DNA of 64,000 bases from Megachile rotundata (lineage: Eukaryota; Arthropoda; Insecta; Hymenoptera; Megachilidae). Location: assembly GCF_050947335.1 (NCBI RefSeq), contig NC_134991.1, positions 7,378,001 through 7,442,000 of the forward strand, given 5' to 3'. The notes under the pieces are model-generated. The model did not search any database and was not told the origin of the DNA. It was given only the letters and a program-made list of their open reading frames with translations. Every line of letters begins with the position of its first letter. The stretch's first letter is position 1. Shown here in pieces: positions 25,601 to 40,600 of the stretch. Position numbers and translations under genes: made by a program.

Positions 25601-28600
25601 GTGGATTAATATCAATTTCTATGTTTCATAATCCTCGCCATTCATATTTACAGAAAATTCGATTTTTTTCTACAGATGTTACTGATACATCATACATTGC
25701 AATAATATCAATTTTCACGCTGTATAATCCGGTCCATTTGTATTTCAAAGTTTACATACTTTACCAGTATAATACAGTGATTTGTATTTCCTACGTTAAT
25801 ACGGGTTAGATAATACCGGCATAATATCAGTATTTCGTAACTCTTGGAAGTGGGTGTTTAATGATCTAACCTGTAAGCCGGACTTTAAATTTAGTTATTT
25901 GTCGTAATTTTCTGTAGGTCGCTTTTCAAAATATTGTACCAAAGTAGAAAGGTACAATATAGAAGTTTAACGATATAATTTTAGGAATGTTTAGGGGGTG
26001 ATATAGTTTAAGGGATGATACTTGAAGACGCAATCATCATAGCATTAATATTCGATAATCAAAATTTTGATCTACACATGTACTCAATATAAGAATCACA
26101 ACTAGATTACGTTTATACATTAAATGTTAAAAATTGCGGAGCATCCCTAAGTTTCCACAACATGCAAAATTATCAGAAGAAAAACGAGACATCTTTTTCG
26201 CAGCTTTTATCTGGAATCTAACTTTCGCAATTTTTCGCATTCCTCCAAAGGAGCAAGGAATTTCGCGAGTGGCTAATTGGCGACGGTTAATTATCGAGTA
26301 GCTCGTTACAAAAGATGTCCTATCCAAGTTCGGAGTGGTCGACAGTGTCTCCGTCAGTTCGATGTCGGATTCTATGCACGTTTCGCGCAAGGACACAAGA
26401 GAACAGTGGTAATTGCACGCGTGCACCCGCGTGCAGAAGGAAGATGACGAGCGGAAAGAGGAGAAGGACGAGAAACGGTGACAGACTCTCTGGTTGTTGT
26501 CGTCGCCGCGTAAAAGCTGGAAACTGGTTCGGTACACGCGAGCCCCTGTTGAAAGTCATGACTGGCAGACTGCGCGGCACGGCTGCCAGTTGCACCTGCA
26601 CCAGCCGTGTTCGATTCGATTGCGCAAATGCACGCCTGCTGCATACTAGAATACCATGAAATTTTCTCGGCTCTTCGCGACGAAAAACGCCGCTTCCTCG
26701 CGGTTTTTTACGCTCCCGTACTCGAGCGCACACGTGGTCGCATTGTGCACTCGTCGCGTTCATAAGTCACCTTTTACAGAAAATAACATCGTTGCTTCCT
26801 CTTTGCAGTTATGTTCACCGTGAATGAAATTGATTTCCTCGGAGAAATCTTTTGACTTTTGTGGCAGTTAGAACAGAGTAGGTGTAGATCTAAACATGTG
26901 AACTGGAACGTGACACGAATTTTTTACGGAAATATACCTGTTTCAGAGATTCAAACGGCAGAACCTTGATAACGGTATAACCCGCAGAAAAACTGCGATA
27001 TTTTTTGTTATTTCAAAACCGACAGTGTTTCACTTTTTTTGCATAAGAACGATATTAATGAAGTTGTATCTTGTGAACTGGAGCATGAGATAAAATTCCC
27101 GCATTCTAAGCAACGGATATTATTGTAACAGAACAAACTGCGTAAATAAAATTCTAAATCATGGAACTGTTGATCAATAATACTCTTTTAAAATGTGACA
27201 TTTGAGGATTAATCGAGAAAGTTTTATAAAGCAACATTAGACAACGGAAATTTTTACCATTTCCGGTGCTGCGTCCATTTTGCGAGGCTTCATCCGCTGC
27301 AAACGAGGAAGCAGATGCGCAGATGCCTATACTTTGTTCGCATTAACTGGAGCGGAAATAATACACCCTATCAAGCAACGGAACAAATAAACGTGTACAA
27401 GTTTAAAATATGGGGGAACCTTCGATCAGAAACTTTCAGATTTTTGCCTGGCGACAAATTATCGATGAATATTCATCAGGTCAGGAGAAGGTGTCCGGTT
27501 AGCAGCGACTTTAAAGTACCTCGGTGATTAAGTATCAACGCTTTAGCGATGACGTAGATTAATGGAGTCGCGCGAACACCTTGCATACCGATTTCGAAGA
27601 AACTAAATGGTCGTCTTTGAACAAAACTAGTCGATGTGTAGAAAAGATTTGAGATTTTGGATGTTGAAATTTTAGGATTCTGGGATTTTGTGATCTCGAG
27701 GTTTTGGGAGCTTGGGATTTTAGAATTGTGGGATTTTGGAAGGTTAGTATTAGGGGAATTTAGGATTTGGGGTGGACTAGAGTTTTGGGAGATTGAAATT
27801 TTGGGATTTTGCAATTTTTGAGTAGTGGAATTTTGGATTTTAGGACTTCGGACTCTGGGACATTGGAAGCTTGGAATTTTGGGGCATTGACATTTTGCAG
27901 TCTTTGGAATTTTGGTATTTGTAGATTTTGGGGCTTAAAATTTTGGAACTTTGAAATTTGTTAACTGTAGAGATTCAGAACATTAGAATTTTGAAGATTG
28001 GGACTTGGTGATTTTCTTGATATTGGAATATCGAGACTTGGTCATTTTCTTTACGTTCAAAGATTGTGAGGTGACTTGACATTGAAATAAACTTGGTGAT
28101 TTTCTGGACATTGTAAGGTTAGGATTTAATAATTTTCTTGACATCAGAAGATCAAAACTTGATAACATTCTTGACATTGAAATTTTTGAATTAAGAAGTT
28201 CAGAAAGTTTTAACATCAAGTTCTTGAAACTGCGAAGTTACAAAATGTACCTCAGCCATATAATCTCGAGGTCTTCGAGTCCCCGAGTCCTCGGACCTCG
28301 TGACCAAAGAAAAAAGTGATTTGATCTCAGACAATCAGCCGAAGCCCGCGAATTTATGGCAAAATAATGCAGTTTTTGTCGGCGGATACGATTTATACCC
28401 ACGATCGAGGTTCACGCGTCACATAGCCGTCCCAGGCCGTACCGGGAGAAAAAGTAGTGGAAGCCGGCAAGCGGATACTGGTATCGCCGGCAGAGAACGC
28501 TCGAAACGGGCCACGGGACAGTCGCGTTCGTTCGCGCGAATTTATGGCAACCGGTTTACCCGATTGACGAAGGAATGTCGGCTGCCGTTGCGCTTGTCAA

Positions 28601-31600
28601 CCTGTGCCGAGAACCGCCTTCGTTTCTCCTTCGTCTGCTCCTCCTCGAGCAACGAGCTTTCGTCCTCGACAATCGGCACCGCTTTTGCCAATCGGCTTGG
28701 AATTATGGATCGTCGTGAATCGTCGCGATTAATCCTCCTCGTCTGTCGAATTCGAAGGATAGCGACCCTTCACGCTGATTTATTTAATTCGATACTTTTA
28801 TGTCAGGCTTTTTCGAGCGGAGAGATGGTATTTCGTGAATGCAGCGCTCTGGCAGAAATTGGGGAAAATGGCCGTCTTGGGAATACGTAGGGAGCGGTAG
28901 ATATATGTAGTAGACGGACGGTACAAATTATTACGTAATTTAGAATATTTACCAGTTTAAAATATTGACAGTTGCCAAGAATGTTATATGAACTGTTCAC
29001 ATCAATTTTACATGTATGATCAATACATGCAAGGTGTTACGAGTGACGTTCGAAAGATAATGGTAAATGAGGGATGTACAATTTATTGTAGTACATTATG
29101 CATATTACTTCAATTTGATCAAAATAATTGCATAATTTGCACTTACTCAGTGTACATGTAAATCAATATTAATTACATTTTATCAATATATATATTCTTG
29201 GTTTGTTTCCAGCATTCTGACAATATTAAAATCTAGTTAGTTTTACGTTCTCAAAGTTAGCGAATTAGCACCACAATTCGTCGCAAGACACGCGCGAGTA
29301 TCACAATAACTCTCCATGGCGTCAGTCCCTATAGGGAATTTTCTATACTCGCTAACTTAATGGCGAGCCTTCTTTCAGAGATAAATTCCGTAATTTATAA
29401 ACGTGAACCTTAAAGAATTCCTGTAATGTTCAATAAGGATATAAAATATAGAATGGTACGTAGATATATAAGATCGTATTTTGAGTATATTTGGAATAAA
29501 AATGAAGCAACGCAGTAAATCCTAATTTCTCGTACAGAAACGGTACAGACATTCCAGAGTGACAGTAATATAAATGTACTTGACTCCGATATTATTGTCC
29601 TGTAACGAGACGATGCTGATATTCTGCTCTTTTTTTCGAATAGATCTCGAGTTCCTTTTCAGAATTCAAATTACCGTCGAGCGAAAAGAGTTTGAAGTGA
29701 CTCACCTTATGTGGAATCTTTCAATTCTGAGAACGCGAAAACGCGTGGAGTGACGTGTAAGAAATGACTGGAATATAAACATGCGTGATTCAATAGCGTC
29801 CGCTTTCGAGAGAATTAATTCAGAGGGGCGTACACGGATATGGAGATATAGATTTAGGAATATGTAGAGATATAGAAATGTGAAGAATGAATGTGTAGGG
29901 CTGTACACGTGTTTAGAGCTGCATATAAAGAAATTGGGGGTAGATTTAGAAATCTGTAATCTGAGGATATGGAGATTTAGTTAGAGATCTGTTTAGGTAG
30001 AGATCTGTGAATCCAGAGATGTGAATATAAGGACACAGGAATCTGAAGACAGAGAAATAAGGAATTTAGGGACGTAGGAATCTAGAGATGTCCGCAAATA
30101 TAAATCTGTCCAAACCAAATTTATGATTGTATCTCCGATAAGAATCTGAAGTGCGATCTAGGGATGTAAGAATATTTCTCAAAGCTTAAAATAGAGTAAA
30201 ATGGTAAAAATAGTTGAGCGTACAAAAGTGGCGTACCGTCGTTGCAAACGGTCATTAACGTGACATAAATGTCCTCGAATGGTGCGAATATACGCACCCA
30301 TTTCTATGCCAGACCGTTATAACGATCTGCAATAGACGACTCGATGGATCTAGTTTTTAGTAGTACGTTGCACAGGTTCGCACCTGTACTATCTCGAGAT
30401 CTCGACCTCACTGAATCACCGCGAGAAATTTAAATTACCGCAGTTATCGGGTCGCGTGTAATTCGATTTGCTACACCGGATTTTCGCGCGAAACCGACAT
30501 TTCTACGATTAATTTTCTGCCTAGCGTACGGACAAAATTAGAAAGCTCGGTCAGCCCGATCGAGATTGCTTCCTGTCGGCTTCACGATCATAATTGACTC
30601 GATGCTGTCGATACTCTTCGACCTTATTTTAACGTCTCACTATACCCCGGCAAAATTGTATCGATGTTCATAAGAAGATACACAAAAATGACCGTGCGCT
30701 TTGATCGTCAGAGTTCACGTTTTTGCGCCGGGTTGTCGATTTCCTTTCGTCACGTTTGTTGCCGGAGATAATCGTCTTTCAACATTGTACCGACATTTCG
30801 GTTCGAGAAATGTTGCCTGTTTGATTTCTTTCTTTGGAGAGAAAGCTTAACTGATTGCCGGTGTGGAACATGCGTCGGTACACTCTTACGCTTTCCAAAA
30901 AGCAGACCACTGTTCCTCATAGACACCTGTGTCGGAGAGAATCGACGCCATTCAGAATTTCTCGGTACTTAACCACTCAGGCTATTCAACAAAAAGGCTA
31001 TTCACTTACTTTCCATTTTCTTCATTTTTGATGTGTTGTTGAAGAATTCTTGCTTAATGTTGAAGTTGTGGTACGGATTATTAGATTTGGAGTTGGGGGT
31101 TTGGGTATTTAGGTATTTGGGATCGGGTTTGGAAATTTGTGAATTTAGGGATGTGGAGATTTGAGGTTTGGAAGATTTGGAGATGAGGATTTAAAGATTT
31201 GGAGATTTCGGGATGTGAAAGTTTGGGAATGTAGAAATGTAGGGATTTGGGAACTTCTGAACCCCCAAATCCACAAGTTTCTAAATCTCCAAATTTCCCT
31301 ATCTCTATACTCTAAGTTACTACGTCTTCAAATCCCTATATCCCTGAATCTCCACATCAACAAATACCTATACTCCTGAATCTCCACATCTTCAAATCCC
31401 TATTCTCCTGAATCTCCACATCTCCAAATCTCCAAATCTCCACGTCCCCAAATCTCTACATTTCCAAATCCCTCTACTTCCAAATGTCCACATCCCCAAA
31501 TCTCTACATTTCCAAATCACTACATTCCTAAATCCTCAAATGTCCAAATCCCCAATCCTCGAACCTCCAAATCCCAAAATTCACAAATTCCCAAACTCCT

Positions 31601-34600
31601 AAGTCTCCAACTCCCCAAACCATAAATTCCCAAACTCCTAAATCTATAACTTCCCAAATCACAAATTCCCAAATCTCCGAACACCCAAATTCCCAAATCT
31701 AGAAACTCCACCATTCAACTGTCCCATACCCACATCTGTACACCAGCGAAACTAATTAAAAATAAACAGTCTTCATCCACAATTCGCAGAGAAACCTCAG
31801 TCACCTCCCGTCAACCTAATTCCCCTAGAAGCACCCAGATCGAGCGATACTCGGGTTCACGATCGGTGTCAGATGTTCGCGAGTATATACTCGCACGCGT
31901 GCGCATAAAACAAGCGTGTTCTCGCGGCCGTCATATCTCACTGCTTTATTTAGCCGCGGTGCAGTTATCAGGTACGATACGCTCGGTACGCAGACATACA
32001 CGCAAGCGTACGTTCTGTACCCGGCGAGCATGCATGAATCGAGACGATGTGGTGTCGTTAGTGCGCTCGCGGGCGAGCCGGTGTATTACCATAAATTTCC
32101 ATCGGACCGTTCAGAAGCCAATTAGCGTAAGTCACAGCGAGATGAAGACCGCGATACGCGCTGGTTTTACTTAAATCAACCCGACCGCGGAGAGAGAACC
32201 GTTCGCTCTGGCCACCGTTTTAATAGCGTGCAATCGCCGCGGCGCGTACATCGCTTTAAGAATGCCGCACCGGATAAGCTCGCCGCGATATTTTCACGAA
32301 ATTAAGTTGAACCTGTTATATCGTTTGAACATTTGACACGTACAACCATCAGCCGATATGTTCTCTTGCTCGTGTTTGACGTACAGTCGGAGCAAATCTG
32401 GTTTTCGTGGTAAATGCTGCGACGAAACTGAAGCCTCTTTCTGCGTTTTTGGGAATTTGGGAAAATTTGAAGATTTGGTCGACTGGGAATTTAGGGACCT
32501 AGGAATTTTAAGACTTTTTTGGGGAGCTTCGAGATTTTCGGCAGGAATTTTGGAATTTAGGAGTTAAGGGATGCAGGTGTTCGAGGTCGTTCAAATTTGA
32601 CGATTCGTGAAATTAGCAGCCTAGAAATTTTGGGGTCTGGAAATTTTAGAGCTCAAGAATTTGGAGATTTTGTAGATTACCGATTTAGGGATTCAAGTGA
32701 CGAATTTAGCGATCTCTCAAAAATTTTGTAGTCGTCCATTGTGGATCAGAAATCATCTACATACGTCTGGTACCGAATACTCCCCTTATTACCTCGCTCC
32801 CTTATTACCTTATGAGACAAAATTATATTTATAAAGCTACATAATTACTACATACAATATTCATGTCATAGCTACGTATAATATTTTATAATACATGCAC
32901 CATTACCGGTGAAAATCCAATAAACCCCCAAGTTCGTCTATCTAGCGAAATGCGAGCAAACTCGAGGAACACGTCGCGGTCCCGATACCCGCGTCGAATA
33001 AAGTTGTCGACTTACATCTGGATGGTGTAGATAGATCGACTCTTTATCGTGCGGTAACTGACTGTGACCCCTTCTGGTTTATCGATTTGGTCGACGTGCT
33101 TTCCCGCGTGTACTATCTTTTTCACTATCGGGATTCCCGTGTAGCGTGCCGTGTCGCGATAACGGGGGCTCGTTTCGTCGGGGACGTAGGATCATTATCG
33201 TGCAACCGTAGCACGCGTTTAACTAACTCCGTAACTGAGTTGGACATTATTTCAGATGATCTTATGACCCATATTTCGAATAAAACGAATCGAGAATAAA
33301 TTATTCCTTAGAATCAATTTTTACGTAGGACAAGAATTAAATTATGGACGGTTCAGAATTTTAGTGAATTATTCAGAATGGACATACATTGATTTTTTTA
33401 AAAATAAAGATATACTTTGAACATCATTAAATTACTGAAACTACTGAATGGTTAACGTCACAAATACATTTGACTCACTCGCAAGTCTTCTCTTTCTAAT
33501 TAAAAATTTTTTTTAGATGCTTTTTCTTTTCTGTCTATGATGTTTATCGAGATAAAGAATTAGAGTGTACATTAATGTTTCATAATTTATATCATCATTA
33601 TTCTATTTTATTTTTAATTTCAAATTACGTGAGCCTCCTGCTAACAATCATTGCAAATTTTTAATTCGTAAAATGTTCGTAAAATTTCGTTCGAAGTTTT
33701 CGTTGTAGGATCGATTTTTTTTTTTTAAGGAAAATTCTTAGATTTATTCGAAATTTTTGTCTTAAGATCAGTCCGAACATTGCGTGACTGCTCCACAACG
33801 ACGATTTTCGTCTGATCGAGGTTAACCCGTTCACCGCGCGGAAACGTATGGTGCTCGTTACGTGTCTTAAGCGGAATACGGTGGTATGCGCGAAATTCAC
33901 GGCTCTATTCCGTGCGATTTCAAGCTTCGATAACGTTGCAGTTGGTATTTCGAGGGAATTCGAGGAACTGAGAGGGAATTAATCGATTTCGCGATGGAAT
34001 ATTCGCCTTTAGGTTACGCGATAGTATTTTCTACGCGGTGGGCCGCGTTCGCTCGGACCAGAAAAATGAGAAGTGTTAATGAAGTGGCACGTCGAGAGAT
34101 TCCGAGCTACGCCTGCTAATACCGGTGTTACGAAATGTCAGCTGCTTTGGAAATGAGGTGTGCTCTCCGGCGGCCTTCGTTGCTTCCTTACGGAAAAATA
34201 ACGTAGAAACATAGGAAACTAATATTCAATGATATTTCAAATGAAAGAAATTAAGATATTTAAATATTTGAACATTGGGAAATTTTTGAAAATTTAGAAA
34301 ACTTTTTAATTTGGGAACTGAGAGAATTTTAGCAAAATTTAGGAATTTGGAAAATTTGAAATTTTAAGGATTGAAAATTTGGGGATGTAGAAATTAGAGA
34401 ATGTGGTAATTTGAGGAGATGAAAATTTTTGTATGTAAAAATTTAAGGGTTTGAGAATTTAGGGGTGTAAAAATTTGTTGGAATTTGAAGAGTTGAAAAT
34501 TTGGGGATGTAGAAATTTAGGAGTCCAAGAATTTCAAAATGTACAAATTCAGAGATGTATAAATTTGGGAGTGTGAAAATTTCAGAAAGTATAAATTTGA

Positions 34601-37600
34601 TAGTTTGAAAATTTTAGAAATATTTAAATTTGCAAATGTAGAAATTGCTGAACACAGGAATTCTGGTATTTGAAGACGAGATAGAAAGTAAATTTAAAAT
34701 ATGGGAAGATGGGAATTTGAAGAGTTGCTAATTTGAAAATTTAAAAATTGAAGAATTCATAAACTTCCAAATTTCAACCCCTAAAAAATCCACGGTGAAA
34801 ACCCTAAAAATCAAGTCATCAAAGCCTCACCAAGTCCCCCATTTAATCTCTAAAAATTGAACACAAAAAACCCTCTCCTCATCCAAAAGAAACCTACACA
34901 ATACAAATACATTGTACATAATACAAGTTTCTTTCTTCATCATTGAAAGAACATCAAAGATCTGTCTGTGTATCGATCAATGTTATCATGACGATACTTT
35001 GACGGCTGTCTTGTAAAATTAAGATGTTGCTCAATGAAAGAAAGTTTATCTTGTATCGTGCCTTTTACAAGAGTTCATGTGTTCAAATTAATACTTTGAA
35101 AATCATCGTGTATAATCAAAGGACCGCTCGATTGGAGAAATTACATTGGACTTATCGTCGAGAATCAATGTTCGAACATTTCTCGAGTGAATGTATCACC
35201 TTTTATTGAAATTAACCGTTAATCCTTTATAATTGAATGTTGCCATTGCTGCAACATACGACATTTATCTTCAGTGTTGCTCTTTTGAGAAGTACGATGG
35301 TATTTTGAAATATTCTTTTGTATTAATATGAATAATCTTACACATTCTTCTTTTCAACTGGTAGTTTAAGTGACTTGAAAGTCACAGACTATTATTATAT
35401 ACTGTTAATTTTTTAGAATTTCTAATGTTATTTTTCATTTAAAAGAATTCTTGGATGTAGTCAGTATTTATGAAAGTATTGACTTTCAGTATTGATTTAT
35501 AGTATTGAATTATTGACTGTATTTATCGACACACCTTCAGCAGACTTCCAATGCTTATTGGTGATATTGAAATATTGAAATTAATTATTGACAAACTGCA
35601 TTTGCCCTGTTCAGTATTTATTGTCACCCATTGCAATATCAGAAATCAAGAAAAATTCCATGTACATACACATATAACGATATAGTATCGATATATCGAT
35701 GGTTTCCATACCTGTCCAATAACGTTACAAACCCTAAAATATCGGCAATAGTTGAGGAGTCCCTTATAGGAGCAGTCTCCATTTTCGAGCAGTTTACGTT
35801 CAAGCTAATCCTTCAATCATTCCGAAACGTTAGAATCGTTCCTAACTCGTCGTGCGATGCACATAAAACTGAAAGACCACTCAATCGAGGAAATCCCGTT
35901 TCACCTATCTCCAGGAATCGCCATTCAAGCATTCCCCGATCCGAACGCCCGCCATCGCTCACCGTGCCACTGATTTAAACGGAAACAACGAGCTTCGAGA
36001 GGTTTCTCTCCAAAACGGTGCGAATCTTGAATAACGATCCATCGCTACCGACGATCGACAATAATTCCCGTTTCGAGTTCATTTACATCGGGAAAACCGT
36101 CAGCTTTCCCTCGCGAGGATTCCGCGACGGGACGAGCTGCGTCTCTCTTCCGTTTTGGCATATGCCGGCTCTTCATGCGTGGTAAACAAGTGTCACGCAT
36201 CGCCTCGAGCAGAACAACCAAGAAATGATTTCACCGTGAGAGAGTTGCGAGAGAGCTCTCGAGAGCCGAGAAACGTGGCTGCCAGACAGCGTGGCGTCGC
36301 CTCGGAGCCTTGGCATCGCGACGACCATGTTTCTCATGAATACCGGCCAATGTCGTGAAACCGGAACTTCAAACCATCCGAGACGATCCTAAACGCTATC
36401 TCGCAAAACATTTTATTTGTTTATGAAGCGTAAGTAGGGTAGATGTTCCAGTTACGCTTGTCACGGAGCCTCCGTATTAAAATTATAATCCCTCTAGAAA
36501 TTGGTATAAACCGGTTAAATCTTTGACCTGCTATATACAAAAGCTTCACATGTTTTTTGCTGATCAAAACTTCAAATTTATTTTAAAATTTTAAAGTGCA
36601 TTCTGGTAATCCAAACCTTTCGAATTTGTAAAATTCTGTAGTTATCTTGTTAAAAATTTGCGATCAAAAATAATTTAATATATTATACTGTTGTAAAAAT
36701 ATTTGTCGAAGAATATGATGCACAGAATGCATCTTAATTTTGGTAATAATTAATGAAATTATTTATCGAATATTTGTGTAATCGTCTCTCAATCGATATT
36801 TAGTACTGTAAGATCGATGTGACATTTATTGAATCGATAGAGGAAATGTTATAGAGAGGTTATGTATTTAACCTAATACTGGAAAGTTAATTTATCTGCC
36901 TCTTTCATAAATATTACACAACCAGTATTTAAATGAAACGAGTTTTTATTATCATATATTTGTCCAGTCATATTACTTCTTTGAATAGATTTAACTCGCA
37001 ATTGACCATTTTGTCACGTAGAAAGTCCATAAAGCTCCACAGTAATTTTTAGAAATAGGTAAATTAGGAACAGTTAGAGAAATCTATGAATAAATAAACG
37101 TTCAAGGAAATTTATAGACAAAAATCAAAGGTGTTATTTCGAAACGTGCTTTGAATATAAAATTGCGGATTGTACTTAACCTTTCGAGTTACAGGTTAAA
37201 CTTGAAATTGATTTTTCTTCTGGAAAAAAAGCTTTCGTTTGCATACAAACTTTCGGAGCGAAATCCATTCGTCCATTTCACCCGGTATATAAACAAACCT
37301 TTACCGGAATTATGCATGCATGGTGTTCAATATTTGTCGAGAGCGATTCGATTACAAACAGACGCATCCAGCTTGTCGATCATTTATTTATTCTGTTGTT
37401 CCATTCGCTCTGTTAATGGAGCGATTAAATGAAAAATCGATGCTGAACCGCTGAAAACGCATCGTCCGAAATCCACCAGAAATCCGCCATTTTAAAGCAT
37501 TTCGTGCTTGCACAGTTTTTAGCGCTCGATAAACATTTCAAACTTTTGACATTTATGTACTTTTCCATTTTTACAGTAAACGTAGGTTCGTGAGGTAATT

Positions 37601-40600
37601 TTTAAAATGGCCTGAAAATTTGTACTTTATTAGATTTTTCAATGGTGAACATCAACTTGCTAGTTTACCGACTTCTATTTGAGATTAAACAGACAACTAT
37701 AAAACTCTGTTCACACGTTCCTTGATTTTAATCGAATGGTAGAGGAAACGTATCCTCTAATCTTAGCTTTAATATCGTGTCGGTTTACATGGAACTAGTG
37801 TGTAGAAGATAGGAGAGTATGGAACATTGGCGTAACTACGTTGGTACCATGTTAGAAATTTTAACTGATTTATATTTCTAAATTATTGAATTTTTATATT
37901 TTTTAGTTTTGATATTTTTTAATTACTGCGATTCGAAATTCCTACATTTCTAAATTCCTATGTCTTCAAATTAAAATTTTTATGTTCTCGTATGTGCAAA
38001 TTTCTACATCTTCACATTTTTAAATTTCCTAATTCTCACGTTTCCAAATTCCCACTCTTCTAAATTCTCATATCCTCAAACTTCTTTTTAAATTACTACA
38101 TTTTCGAATTTCTAAATTTGCAAATTTGTACATCTTCAAATTTCTAAATTCCCAAAGTCCTAATTTTCCAAATCCCCACATCTCCAAATTCTTACATTTG
38201 AAAAAGCTTAAATTGTTAATTTTCTACATATCTAAGTTTCCAAATTTCCAAGATGCTGCATTAATAATTTTCCAAATTTTCAAATTCTCAAACATCTCTA
38301 CTCTCCCACTCTGAAATCTCACTAAACATGGCGTATTTGATGCGCGAATCCCAGCTACGCCAATGGTATGGATTTCTATTTTCGACGAATAAAACAGGTC
38401 AGATACCAGGAGCGTCGCGGAATTTTGCATCAACGTATAACCGTCCAAATTAGCAAACTCATTCGCCGATATCGGGGAAATTTGCATGCCGATACCTCGG
38501 CCGGCGTTGGCCTGGAAGTTGTTCGCTCGCTTGTGATCGAACAGACGATTAACGTAAAAGCATCTGCTATTTACGAGGAGTGAACAAGCTGCCGGAGGAC
38601 AGATGGAAATCAACGTGAAACGAGTAGAGTAAAAAGGAAGAGGAGGTAAGAGAGCTGAACGATCCGGTCGATCCGTCGATCAAGTCAGAGATCTAGATCT
38701 CGTAAATGAGGATTTACTTCTTGCGAACCTGGGTCTCAGGGACTGCGTGTTCATTAACGAAAGCTCTTGTGAATCAATGACTCTGGAGAATCTTTTCCGA
38801 TCTGCTCCAGTGTCTCGATTTCCTGGTTCCACTTCAATGTCTGAGCACGTTCTTTCATTCGACTGAGGTGGCATTAGCTCCACGCTGCAAATGGTTTTGC
38901 GGATAAATTGTACTTCTACTTTATACTTCTTTGTCTTCAGAATTATTTATAATTATAAACTCTACGTTTTATGTCGTGCTATCATGCTACATATTTAATA
39001 TTTAAATATGCGTTCATTGAAATAAATTACTTCTTCTTCTCGAGAAAGAATTTTTATAATTGACAAATATACATTTTCTAACCAATACAGTTCTTTAAAT
39101 TGCTTATGAGATTCATCTGCTTTTATTTCGATGATTATAACAATTGTTCGTTTTCATTTTACTTCATTTTACTTCACTTTACTTCATTTTACTTTAAATG
39201 TATTTTGAAATGTTTTTCATTTTATTTTTGAGTGTGTGTATTCGAATGTGAGCAAATGGGGATTTCATAATCGGTTTAGCGAGGGTTTCAGTATGTCGCT
39301 GCAGTGAATAATTTTAGGTGGAATCTGAATATTCGATCAGGAGAACGAGGATCGATTAACGTCATTTAATAACCGACTAAACGCCGTTAAAGCCGGTCGC
39401 ACGAGTGCCGTTAATCGGCCAATCAATTGCTGGTTCTTGGCAGCAGGATTTATCACTTATAAAAGTTCCATGATCGACGTGTGGCGGGTTCTCATTACTT
39501 GCAGAAAATCGTGTCGATTGTCGGTGTCGCTATATGATTATTAATATCGGTTTATCGCTATTTATTTATGTCGTTGGTACTTCCGCAACGTGACTCCGTT
39601 AATAACTAGATATTTTCTCTAGATATACCAAACTGAACTTTACAGGATTTTACCAATATTTATTAAATAACACGTTTCATTTTTTCCTTCAATCTTTTAA
39701 ATATTTTTTATAAAACAAATGTGCAAATTTCTTTTAAATATTTTAAATATTAAATATTTTTTATAAAACTAAAGTACAAATACTTTAACTTGCATCAGAT
39801 ATTTCATTCTTAATTACTAGATATTACTAGTATTAATTACTGAATCTTTCCATGCTTAAGGAGTTTTTTATTACCCAATCTAACAGTAAATATAATAAAA
39901 TATTTGCAAGTACACGTAGTAAAGAAAGATAAGAAGACAAGTTGACCAATTAATTCAGAATAAGTAATTGGATAATTTAATTCATTCAAAATAAATAATC
40001 CCAATTAAGTAAAACAGGTTTGCTACCAAATGATTACTAAGATCAGTGAATATAAAACAGGGGTCAAAATGTCAACTACCATGAATTAATTTCAGATAAA
40101 TCCATGTGCACCCATCCGTATATATTTTGTTCAAATTTGCATTCCGGATTTTGTTTTCTACTTAAAACTGTAGGCGAAGCTGGATACTTTGTCCAAGAGT
40201 GGATCGGCAGCCAGTCTCCATAATGAATGATATCCTTCAGTCATAGTGGAATTCACATCTTGTAAAAGTATTCTCGTATTGACGCAACAGTCGGTAGAAT
40301 GGTACCGGATGTGCGAGAAGTAGGCGAAGACAACTATACCACGACAATTAATGACATCGGATTAAGTGGTTTCTAAAGCTACTCTGACACGAGACAAAGG
40401 CTTCCGTTCTGACACCATTTCTATTCGGACGGTGCGAATTTTTCTTTCTTGTCTATTATTTTTACTTGACCGAAATTCGTGCTCTATTTTGTGTCCAAGT
40501 ACTGGTCACGAGCTACTATATCTTCGGTCCAGGAAAATTTGTCTTTCGTTTCGAAATCAGAAAATTTAGGTTTCAGAAAATTCTTATATCGTATCTTAGA

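Larger units (their letters stand above)
31736..37824. other. Intronic unique sequence with GC islands
   Basis: GC-richer blocks lie at 31820-32300, 32940-33250, 33800-34190 and 35860-36370, with AT-rich intervals between. No exon supported. Two weak G-rich arrays are listed separately. Confidence 0.4.

Noticed and set aside
26315..26763. Overlapping frames of 90-147 codons on both strands
   Set aside because: Several frames open together in a GC-rich block, as expected where stop codons are rare; none shows a protein family.
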